Notes under the pieces: generated by a model
The model's database searches: none
What the model was told of the DNA's origin: nothing
What the model saw: the letters and a program-made list of their open reading frames with translations, nothing else
DNA from: Rotaria sordida
Taxonomy: Eukaryota; Rotifera; Eurotatoria; Philodinida; Philodinidae
Direction: 5' to 3'
Assembly: GCA_905250125.1 (NCBI GenBank)
Contig: CAJNOL010000447.1
Location: forward strand, 1-64,000
DNA length: 64,000 bases
Program-made: the position numbers and the translations under genes
Part shown: positions 35,122 to 45,765 of the stretch, one piece after another
Layout of the letters: every line of letters starts with the position of its first letter
Numbering within the stretch: the first letter of the stretch is position 1

Positions 35122-35150
35122 GTATGGATGTGGATACATCTACATCCTTG
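35122..35150. repeat. Telomere-like GT/CA mini-hairpin
   Basis: GTATGGATGTGGATACATCTACATCC forms a short hairpin between two convergent coding regions, 223 bases after the ART-TPR stop. Confidence 0.4.
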
Positions 35151-35594
35151 TTAACAATGGTACAACCTAATATATTCTTTAAATAAGTCTCTCCTATAAC
35201 ATATAGAAATTTTGAATTATTTAGTTCTAATTCATATCGTTCATGAACTCTCAATACATCGATATCACTTATTTTTCTTTGAGCAAATTTTCATATGATA
35301 TTTTTATTTGACAACCAGACCTTTCAATTGTCTTTAGAAATGGAAGGAGCTTAAAATTAGATAGATAATCGGAGTTATTCTGTCTACCTTATTAAACTTG
35401 ATAGATAGTTTTCCAACAATAACTCTAAATAATTGTAGACACGACATGAAAAATGGGCGAATAAGTTCTAGTCTATCTCGTATCGAGATCTATGTTAACA
35501 ATAATAAAGAAATAATAATATGAATACTTAATAGATATTTATTTAATTGAAAAATAAAAAAAGAAAAGAATTTGAAAATCTAAATATTGAATTA

Positions 35595-37814
35595 TTATTT
35601 ATAAAGTTGAAATTGATCAGCAATATAATCATCATTATCATGATAATAAGTAAAATGTAAATAAGTTTTATTAGCAAATATAGTTGTATATCCAAATAGT
35701 TGATCATGAAATAAACTCCATTCAGCACCTGAATATGAACCTGTATCAAGATCTTGTCCAGCCATACCAATTAATACTTGTACTATACCATCATCAACAC
35801 ATTTATGTTGAAACATTCGACATGATCGTTCATATGAATGTCGATGTGCATAAAGATTAATATCAACATGATATTTATAAAATAATGGTTCTAAATATAA
35901 TTGAAGCATTATTTTAATTAAATCTATTGGATTTTCAGATTCTGATGTATACATATGTCGATGAGAACCAACAATTAGCCATGGAGTACGAGAACGATTT
36001 ACTGAACGAAGATCTTTTTCAATCCATTGATATTGATCAGATTGACGACGAAAATCATGCTCTGTTGAATAATAAATAATATGAATTGGACCAACATCAA
36101 AACTATACCAAAAAAGACTATTTCCATTTAATGGAGAATGAAAACGACGAACCATAGGAACAGCACATTCACCACCTGAATCATAACCATAATTACCCCT
36201 ACAAATCAATTTCATTTCAAATCAATTTTAATACTAAATTAAATGTTATTATATCTGTCGCATGTTTGCAAAATTAAAATTTATTTATTTAATATTCTAT
36301 TCATTTCCCATTATTTGTTGAACACGAAACGATGAAATCTAATCATCTCGATTCCACCGAATCGTCTTTGGACAATTCACTGTTGACTAATTGCAACATA
36401 TTTTAGTTTCGTTTACTGATCTAATTCATATAAAAATCTTACCATTTCGGTCTAAATCCTCCTGGACCTGATGCTCCACTTGGATCTTTATCTCCTCCAG
36501 TAAGATGATCATATTCATGGTTTCCAATTCCAACCATATAAGGTACACGAGCTGCTATTGCTTGTATTTGAGTCATAAATGCATCCCATAAAGCTCCAAT
36601 ACCTCGAGCATAACTTATATCACCAATATGAAGTAAACAAGTAACATTTGTTGATATAATACGTGATGTTACTCGATTAATTGTTGATTTAGCACCAAGT
36701 TGAACTGGTGATAAACCTAAATCGCCATAAGCAATTAAATAGACTGATTCATCTTTATTTTCAGGACGATTTCTAAATGAATATATTTGTGACCAACCAT
36801 GTTGATCTGTTCCAACACGATAGAAATATGTTGTTGATGGATGAAGATTTTCTAATAAAATAGTATGCATATATCCAGGATGAATAAATGTTTGTGGACC
36901 CCATATATTTGCTTTTCCTTCACACATATCGGATGCTGTATAAGTTGTTGTTGTTCCATTTTGACATAAATTAAGTGACAATGGACTTAATCCATATTGA
37001 CATTGAGGAATATATTCAGATGAATTTGTTAAATATGAAACATATATTTGATCAATACGATCACCATAAGCTAAATGAATATGTGTTGCTTCATTGTAAT
37101 TTGATGGTTCGACTATAGAAGATTTGGCAATTAATGAATAATTACCAGAACAATTATGATCACGAGAATAGTAACGAAATTCAAGTTGACGACGTAAATT
37201 TGTCATTTGCCATGATGTACTATTTTCATCTTTTTTAACAAATTCATAGTCGAAATAACCACAAGCTAATTAAAACAACAAAAAGACATACATATATATA
37301 TGTATTCTAAGTTTTTTTTTTTTCCTCTGGTTATTTATTTATCTATTGATCAACTATTATGTAATAGAATATTTCAACTAATGAAAAATTTCTTAATACT
37401 CTTAACAAAAGTTAATGTGTTTCATTTTCAGTGTTTTTTTTCTTAATATATTAAAAGGAATTTTAAAGATATTAGCATATTGTAATATTCTTCTCCAGAT
37501 TAAATATATTTACCGTCCAAGGGATCAATGTCAACAAAATAAATTCCAACAAAATCATCAACACACGGAACTAATGTTGGTGTCCATGTGATAGTTATTT
37601 GATCATTGCTTGAATAAACTGTAGCTGATACATTTATATTCATGATATTTAGACTTGTTGAAGAAGAATGAATCCCTGTACGGCGATTACATGTATATGG
37701 ACTTGGTTCATCGCCTATACTATGATGTTTACCAAATGGTCCATTTGCATTTAAATGACGATCACCTACGACAAAACCTATAAATATTGCAAGAAAAACA
37801 AGCAAATACTTCAT
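35595..37814 (-). CDS. Purple acid phosphatase (secreted metallophosphoesterase)
   Basis: Three exons, join(37814..37514, 37265..36443, 36198..35595), encode a predicted 575-residue enzyme. Donors GTAAAT and GTAAG and acceptors TTAATTAG and ATTTGTAG give coherent phase. Residues 1-17 form a signal peptide. An N-terminal fibronectin-like PAP domain follows (Val-Ser-Ala-Thr-Val-Tyr-Ser-Ser). The dimetal centre motifs are present in order: Tyr-Gly-Asp-Leu-Gly, Gly-Asp-Ile-Ser-Tyr-Ala, Gly-Asn-His-Glu, Gly-Ser-His-Arg-His-Met-Tyr and Ala-His-Arg-His-Ser-Tyr-Glu-Arg. Family members hydrolyse phosphomonoesters at acidic pH using Fe-Fe/Fe-Zn/Fe-Mn centres; this one resembles the large plant-type/ACP7 forms. 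Secreted or lysosomal location is inferred from the signal peptide. The catalytic residues are intact. Confidence 0.9.
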
Positions 37815-38132
37815 TTTATGAAATAAACTTGTCCCAAAACATTTTGTATCATACTACTATTTAAATTAGAAAAAATAAAACGATAAACAAACTGATAATA
37901 TATCTTCCTTTGCTTTATCGAGAACATTCTATACTGATAATAAACATACTGTTGTGAACGAAAATCTCTTCCATAGTAGAGTTTTCTAGATATTCTAGAA
38001 CATTTCATAAGATTAATATAAATACTCATCACTAGCCATCTTTGAATCATAATCACTGTCTAGTCTTTCGGCATTATTGTTAATCATTAGTTCTAATATA
38101 CCTCTGACATTTAGCTTTAGCAGTGTATTAGT

Positions 38133-38369
38133 CAAGGGAAAAACAGCGGACTTGAAGTAGAAAAGTACGTCAAAGTAGACTACTTGAAGTAGTTCAAAGT
38201 ACCACCCAAGTAGCCCAAAGTAGGAACAAGTAACTTATAATAACTTCAAGTAACATGAAGTAAATTTGAAATTGAAAAGTACTTCAAAGTAAGCTACTTG
38301 AAGTGACTGAAAGTAACTTCAAGTAGCTTAAAGTAAGTTCAAGTCCAAAAGTCCGCTGTTTCCCCCTTG
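38133..38369. mobile_element. 237-bp hAT-like MITE with internal repeats
   Basis: The left end CAAGGGAAAAACAGCGGACTT and the right end AAGTCCGCTGTTTCCCCCTTG are inverted repeats. They are flanked by GTATTAGT (38125-38132) and GTACTAGT (38370-38377), an 8-bp duplication with one mismatch, as for hAT elements. The inside is a run of short repeats built on ACTTGAAGTAG/TTCAAAGTA. It has no coding capacity. Confidence 0.82.
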
Positions 38370-38559
38370 GTACTAGTGCTATGGAAGTATATTTTATCTC
38401 AGCATTACGTTGAGTTCAAAAGTTAGTTATGAGACTGTGGCGAAAGCATTCTATTGTGATGGGACAATGCTGAAATATTGGCTCAAATGATGGAAACAGT
38501 CAAAAGATTTGATCGATTCAACCCGATCCGTTCGATGACGTGCAACGGCATAAAAACAG

Positions 38560-39290
38560 AATCAACAAATTATTTTACTCGCCAAACAACAGACATTCGT
38601 CACTAGTCGAGATATTGCAAACAAACTGAAGCCAAAATGAGTCTTGGTCAATGAGAGAACGGAGCGACGACGACTTAACGAAGCAGATGCAAAATACAAT
38701 TGATTCATGTCGAAGCCATTGCTTACAGAAGGTCATTGTGAGAACAATTTAAAATGAACGTAATTTAGAACCTACAACGGAAAAAAGAGATCATGAACAT
38801 CATCAACTATCCTATCAAAGTCAATATTTGGGATTGATTCTCAAGTCGAGGTTTTAGTCGCGTCATCGGTTTCAGACAGAACCTAAACATGAAATCAATG
38901 TATAGTATTTGCAAGTATGGTTTCTTACCAACAGCTCAGAAATAGTTTAGATATGATTCAACGTTGTGGAAACTGCAAGACAATAGCGATACCAAACATA
39001 CGTCAAATCTAGCAATCAGCTAAGGAATAAATAATTCAGTTTATAAACCTGATTGGTCATCGATGGTATCTGATTTTGTATCCATCGAATATGTTTAACA
39101 AATCCTCAAAATGAAGTTATCAAGCAAAAGAGCTCACAACTCATCAATCGTTGATTTCTTGCAATAAAACACGAATGGAAGGCTCAATCATCAAAGTTGC
39201 ACATCAAACTTGGACATTCTATGAATAATCGAATTTTTGCAGTTGATAAAAGTCACGGTGATTTTATATTACATGTATGACCGAAGTGTA
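38560..39290 (+). pseudogene. Tc1/mariner transposase relic
   Basis: Broken but readable blocks in the order of a Tc1-like transposase: Thr-Arg-Asp-Ile-Ala-Asn-Lys-Leu-Lys near 38610; Leu-Gln-Asp-Asn-Ser-Asp-Thr-Lys-His-Thr-Ser near 38970 (second-Asp motif D-N-x-x-x-K-H); Asp-Trp-Ser-Ser-Met near 39055, followed by Ile-Glu-Tyr-Val, a position equivalent to the third acidic residue; and Ser-Met-Asn-Asn-Arg-Ile-Phe-Ala-Val near 39220 as the C-terminal helix. Many stops and frame changes exist, and no terminal repeats were assigned. Confidence 0.65.
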
Positions 39291-40694
39291 CTATGAGTTT
39301 GTAGATTTTTATTTAATCAGTTAATTTAGTAAAATTCGTCTAGAGGGAAACTTTTATTCGCTACTGTACGAAACATACCATATTCATCATCGAGAATAAA
39401 ATTTAATCAAACGTTTTGAAAATACATTTTTATTTAAATAATTACTGTTTAGAGAAATATCTTATCGTTCATACTTTTGACAAAAAAAAATGTCTTTGAA
39501 AATTAAAAATAAGTTTTCCAAAATGGAAATACTCTTTATCGAAATATTCATCAATTAAATCTTTCTAGATAATATAAATGTTTCTAATTATTAAAAATAT
39601 GTAATGAAAAACTATATGGATGTTCGAGTCTATGTAATTAACTTAATAATGAATGAAAAAAGAAGAAATTATACAATAGAAATTTTAGTTTCATCATACG
39701 GATTTACTTTAAATACAATAAGAAGTCTTTAGATAAACATTTCTATTAACATGATGATATACACCTATATTTTAGTTAACTATTTTCTTATGATTATAAT
39801 ATGTTATTAAATTATAAATTTTTGATTTTAAGATTATTATATTATTAAATTTGATTATGATGAAAACATGATTATTGCGGCTTTTTTATCAATGTATTAT
39901 TTATTTTGATTATTAATCAAATTTCGAATAATATGATTTTTAATTGATAATATGATTATATATTTTTTATTATATCATAGAATGTTATTTTTGTTATTTT
40001 TTTCATGATCATCTCTTTTTATATTTTCCTTTTCTTTTCTATACTCTTCTATATAGATTAATTTTCGTTATCTTCGCTGATGATGATCGTACATAATAAA
40101 AGATTGAAAATTTCAGATTTGGAAAATCAAAATATACTTTATATAATTTCTTCTTTTTTTATTCATTATTAAAAAGAAATATGTAATCTTTGTAGAAATC
40201 TACATTATTTATCTAGTGATTATCATTTCTATAAATGAAAATTGAAGATGATTCATTGAAATTTAATGAATATAGTTTAATGTTGATCATGAAGTATCGA
40301 TAGATAATGAAAACTTTGATTATTATCGCCTATTTTTAATTTTATTTGAAACTAAAACGCAAAAAATGTTAGTATTGACAAATATGAAGGAAAGAAAAAT
40401 GAAAAATTTGAGAACAATACTTAATGCACTCGAAAATATTGACACAGTATAAAATAAAACAAAATATTTTCAAAGAAAATGGAACAGACAAGAAACTAAT
40501 CAAAATGATCATGACAATAATTATATATTCTTTAAGAAAATCTCTTTTATTCATTTTATATTTATATGATTTATATAAAGAGTTAATTATAAGAATTGAA
40601 TGATAGTCCTATTTGTTTTTTATTTATTAAAAAAAAAATATCTTGCTAACAGATGTAACAATCGAGATTTATAAAAAGCGAAAATTTTAATTAT
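39291..40694. other. AT-rich intergenic DNA, no supported gene
   Basis: Extremely AT-rich with no splice-coherent or conserved frames. It lies between the Tc1 relic and the 3' end of the BPNT2-like gene, whose transcript end must be here. Confidence 0.5.
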
Positions 40695-43629
40695 CTACGT
40701 TTTGTTTTGAGAAATATATTTCGTGAGATTTGAAGCTTCAAAAAATTTCAAAAGATCATTATGATTTCTTTTATATGTTACTAAGAGTCCATCAGTAATT
40801 AACATATTTTTATTTTTATGATTATAAGATATTGTTTGATTTTTAAGAGTTGTCATACTTCCATGATTTGCTCTTAATATAGCATCAGGAGCACAAACAT
40901 CCCATTTTTTAATTGGAGTTATATGAAGATAATAATCAGCATATTCTTCCAATACTTGAACTGTTTTATAACCTAAAAAATTAAAATGAATTAAAAAATG
41001 ATGGAAAATAAAACTAAAAATAAAACCTGATCCAGCAGCTGGAATAATTTTATATTGTTTATCACGATAAATATTTTTAAGAATTTCATGAGCATGACCA
41101 GCATGTGAACGAGATAAAATAATTTCATCAATAGATGGTTTATGAACTTCTAAAAGAATATTTTCATCTCGTTTAATAGGTGAATTATCAACACCAACCC
41201 AAGCCCATACTAAGATAAATAAAATTATTTTTATTTTATTTAAATTTTATTTTCTTCTTTTAATAAATTTACTTAATTTATCAGTAAATGGTGCATAAAG
41301 AATTCCAATAGTTGGTTTTTGTTCGATTGTAATACATAACATAACCATGACATATTGAAGAAGATCCTCTAAATAATCAATAAACTTGTTTAATTATTTA
41401 TTTATTATTATTGTCAATGATCAATGTTTGTTAAACTGAATATCCGAAATGAAATCTAATTATATTCAAAATCTTAGTTCAATTTTTTATTGAATTCTAA
41501 AAATGTATTCGATATTATTTTTTAATCTACTTTTTTTTTTCGTTGAGGAATAGAAATAAATTTAATTTGATACAAAATATGGATAAATGTACTTTGTTCA
41601 CAGAAATTTTTCATATGATGCTTTTTATTTTCTAAAAAAAAAATGTTTTTTTGTTTATCAGTGACATTATATTAGTACTATTTATAGAAACAAAATAATC
41701 AAAAGCCAAAAAAAAACACCCATGAAAGAATAATCGAAGCATTATTTTTCACATATATAATGTATTTTATTTGAAAAAATTTTTGGTATTTCCTTCTTAT
41801 AGATAAGAAATTCATTTTAATTTTTTATTACACAGGAGAAAGTGAAATCTATATGAATCTACCTTATCTAAAAATACATATGTATTCAGCCCTGATTTAC
41901 GATCAATATCAAAGCACAACTTAAGTAGCTAGATGTCAATCAACAGAAAAAAAAACACGAAAACATTTTAACCAATTACTCAAATAATATATTCTCGTCA
42001 TCCTACATTGTTTATTCAATAATTATTATCCATATCAAACCTCAATGTACTCAATTAAAAATGGAATAAGTCAACAATAGTATATTTTATTGATCTCCTA
42101 TTTGCAATAGTAGAAGAAGAGAATAATCGAATATTAATCTATAGAAAATCTGATGGTGTTTAGTTACTAATCAGGGTTATAAAAGAGATTCATTTTGAAA
42201 AAAACAGCTTCAATTACTAATTAATGATAATAGTCTTTCTATTTTTATATATAGATTACTCTGAAAATATTTCATTAAATGATTCTACAAATTTATTGTA
42301 TTGATCTTTGACTTTTCAGTTGCTCATGATGGAAAAATGGTCATGTCTTTTTTTTAAAATTTACCTATAAAAAAAAGAAAAATGATCCAATGACTTGTGA
42401 ATTCAATCGATTCTTTATAAATATGATCCCTTTCGTGACTCTGACAAGTTACTTAATCCCATCTTTCGATGTTGTCCTTCTCAATTTATTCTATTTTTAA
42501 CCGAATATTTTTAGGTTTGCTCTCAAGATGAATTATTCAATGCAATATGCAAAATAGTCTTTTTTTAGTTTGTCTATTATTAAGAATAATTTTCATGAAA
42601 AAAATTTTTTTCTAATTTATGAATGAAGTTATATAAAAATTTGAAAACTTAAAAGGTTATTTTTAACATTTTCTATCTCATGTTATCAAATAATTATCAT
42701 AATCAAATCATTTTTGTTGGATATGGGTCAAGAAAACCTTTTCTATGCAATTGCGATTATCATTAGCAAAAGAAGAAAAACAATTAAATTGGATTTTTTT
42801 TTACAGAATATTTTAGACATATCTGATCGAATTAATATTAAAAATTTAGAAAGAAGATTTCGAATAAGGAGAGTTACACTTCTTTTTTTCTAAAGATTTC
42901 ATGTAAATATATTGGTCTTATAAATCATCATTAAAATCGGAGGATATAAACAAGCAGAAAAAAAACATCGGATGGAAATATTGAATATAAAATGATAATA
43001 ATACCTGTAAATTCTTTAGTTGCATCTAAAGGATCAACCCAAACAGCAACTGATGATAATGGAACGTTCATTAAATTTTGATCATATTGAATAAATGGAA
43101 TTTTTGGAAATTTATCTTCAATATTAAATTCTTGTTGAATTAATTGAAAATCTTTATGATTAATTTGATCTTTTTCTTCTGATATAATCTTGAAAAATGA
43201 ATTAAAATAAAAAAAAAAAGAACAATGGTCAATTGATTTTAATATAAACTATAAAAATACTTGGAGATTTTGAAATTTATTTTTTAATCCATTGGTTATT
43301 ATTGAATGTGAAATAAAATCTGCAACTGTAACAGGTTCACTTGGTAAATTTCTAAATGATTTTTTTTTAAGAATTTTTTTAAAATTGTTTTTTGTATTTT
43401 TTATTATTTTAATTGTTTGTCCAGCTTGATATGTTAATTTAAAAGCGTCATTAAATAAATCAATTAAATTTATATCTTCATCATTATCCATTTCAATATT
43501 TTCAATTAAAGTTTTTTTTCTCTGAGAATATAATATTAGAATTAACAAAAAACAAATTATAAAAGCCAACGTCAATAATGAATGATGAGGACGAATTTTA
43601 ACACCAAACATCGAAATTACATCTAGCAT
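40695..43629 (-). CDS. BPNT2: Golgi-type 3'-phosphoadenosine-5'-phosphate phosphatase (IMPase family, BPNT2/IMPAD1-like)
   Basis: Five exons, join(43629..43261, 43188..43005, 41368..41273, 41209..41027, 40972..40695), encode a predicted 369 residues with phase preserved throughout. The start ATG (Met-Leu-Asp-Val-Ile-Ser) is at 43629; the frame continues 8 codons upstream without an ATG. An N-terminal membrane anchor (hydrophobic, about residues 15-40) precedes the inositol-monophosphatase fold. The metal/catalytic motifs are Val-Thr-Val-Ala-Asp, Ile-Ile-Ser-Glu-Glu, Trp-Val-Asp-Pro-Leu-Asp-Ala-Thr-Lys-Glu-Phe and Trp-Asp-Val-Cys-Ala-Pro-Asp. BPNT2 removes the 3' phosphate from PAP, the by-product of sulfotransferases, in the Golgi lumen and is inhibited by lithium. 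The third intron-sized gap (1.6 kb) is long for this genome. The Nudix gene lies 104 bases upstream on the same strand. Confidence 0.88.
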
Positions 43630-43733
43630 CTTCAATAAAAGAAAAAGCCCCAATAATCTATTATGTCTTTTGGTTTTTCTTTAAACAAACAAGAAAAAAA
43701 AAACGAACAGAAGAGAATGATAGACAATGAAAA

Positions 43734-44544
43734 TTATGAAGATATTTGATGAAGTAAATTAATATGATTAGGTGATGTTGAGATAAATTGTTCGAAAAAA
43801 GATAATTGAGATGGTTTATAAATTCTTAATAATGAAGAAGCATCTTTTAATTTATACCAATGTCTTTGTCGATTAATTAATCTTTTATCATCCCAGTCAT
43901 CATATTCTTCTTCAACATAAACAACATAGACAGTTGTTCGATGTTTTCTTTCAAGATTTTCAAAAACGCCTAATTCTCGAAGAATACGTCCTTTAACACC
44001 TGCTTCTTCATATAATTCTCTATGAGCAGCATCTGTTGTAGTTTCATTTGGTTCAACACCACCACCTGGAACTATCCATGATGATTTATCACGATGAGAT
44101 GTTATTAATAATATCTTTTCAAAATAAATTTTGTTTGTAAAAAAATTTAAAAAAAAAAATTTATTTTTTTGTTTCTTACTTCATCTTCATGTTGACTTCT
44201 TACACAAATACAAGCAGCTCTTTGTCGATAACCATCATCATCAAAAAAACGCATTTTGTTAGGATCCTTTTCATAATGATTACCTGTCATTTCGATAAGA
44301 GAAAAACAAAAAAACAAACAATTCTGTATGAAAGACCCAATCAAAAAACAGAAGGTAAATACAAAAAAAAAATCACCAAAAGATAAACAATAGACTAGAC
44401 AATATCAACACAATTTATATAAATCAGTTCGAAAATGAAAACATTTTTTAAGATAGAATATTGATACTAACTTGCCCGAAGACAATGACGATTATCAATT
44501 TTCAAATTCTTTTTTATATAACGACAATCGAAAATATTCTTCAT
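43734..44544 (-). CDS. Diphosphoinositol-polyphosphate phosphohydrolase (Nudix, NUDT3/4-like)
   Basis: Three exons, join(44544..44472, 44283..44180, 44114..43734), encode a predicted 185 residues. The first, second and third exons join in phase (donors GTTAGT and GTAAG, acceptors ATGACAG and GAAAAG). The product has the DIPP signature: Asp-Gly-Tyr-Arg-Gln-Arg-Ala-Ala-Cys near the start, Trp-Ile-Val-Pro-Gly-Gly-Gly, then a full Nudix box (Gly-x5-Glu-x7-Arg-Glu-Leu-x-Glu-Glu-x-Gly). These enzymes hydrolyse the diphosphate of PP-InsP5/(PP)2-InsP4, diadenosine polyphosphates and mRNA caps. NUDT3 or NUDT4 assignment is not possible, so no symbol is given. The length matches the 170-190 residues of the family. 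Confidence 0.9.
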
Positions 44545-45765
44545 TGCCTCATTATACCAAATTTTTTTTTCTTTTTTTTTTTCTTTTTATCTAAAAATTA
44601 ATTTATTCATTGAGACTTCGTATAAATATAAATAACTAAACAATCGTAAAATCAGTCCACCTTTTCTCAATGGTTAAATACACAATTCAATCATTTACGT
44701 TCTCAAAGAGATGTCACTAGTTTTTGTGTTTTTGTTTTTAATTTAGTATTATCGCTTACTAATACGAATATATTCATTAGGGTTTCAATCAAACTGAAAT
44801 ATTATTAACAAAATTTGTACGTACCTTTCATATTTATTTTTACTATGAGAGACTTTTACTAAGATATGAATCAATATATCATTTAATCTCGATCTTTTAT
44901 ACTTATAACAGATAATAAAACAATTCTTTGACCTTGTTTTCTCATAGAAAACATAAAAAGGAGAAAGTCTATTTGGTAATAAAAGTGAACAAAGTCTATT
45001 GATTACTGGATATTATAATGAATTCCTAGAATGACTGGATATTCGAGGTGAATGATCAACAAAAGATGACTCAATCAATATAAGAATTTTAAAAGAAAAT
45101 ATTAAATAAATAGTTTTAGTTTTTCTTAAAGTATTTCTTATTTCGATCTCGAAAAGAAAAAAAACACTCAAATATGTCAAGAATAAAAATCTGTTTTTTA
45201 CCTTTTGATAATTTGTGTCTGTGAGTATAAATAAGGTGTATACCTTATGTAGGAGTCTATTTTATTGATGATTGATGATTTATTTGATGAAGGAAAACAA
45301 AACTTAAAGAGTCAATAGTCGATCTTTTTTTTTTTATTTCATATCTGACTTTTTCCTATTAATTTCGTCTAGCTGTTGGCTGATAATATTGCATATTTTT
45401 TTCTCTTGTTCGCCTTTTATCGACGGCATTAGAACATAGCAAGAGATGAAAAGCAGCCATTAGAGAAAGAGAGAGAGAGAGAGAGAAAATGTAATGATGA
45501 CGTTTGTGTTTTTCGACAGAAGCAGAAATAATAAGTCGTCTGTTTATTGCAACTGATGCGAATGACATATGTTAGTTGTACATAAGAATTTCATTATCCA
45601 TAGATATATATATCCCATTGATCATGCAAAAAACAACAAACAAGAAAATTTTTTTTTTTTTTCATATCTATTTAAATGAATATTTCTATCACACTTGAAT
45701 AGATTCCAATCGAGAAACAAAAAAAAAAGGTAATATCACAAAAAAAAAAATAAAATAAAAGGAAA
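44545..45765. other. Intergenic, low-complexity, no supported gene
   Basis: Contains A/T runs and an AG/CT microsatellite near 45470. It separates the RhoGAP 3' end from the Nudix promoter. A minus-strand frame at 45359-45568 is low complexity and not called. Confidence 0.55.

Noticed and set aside
38133..38369. Short regularly spaced repeats that superficially suggest a CRISPR-like array
   Set aside because: The repeats are degenerate and palindromic, without unique spacers, and lie between hAT-like terminal repeats in a eukaryotic genome.
45359..45568. Minus-strand frame with Ser-Leu repeats
   Set aside because: It is produced by an AG/CT microsatellite and has no other support.
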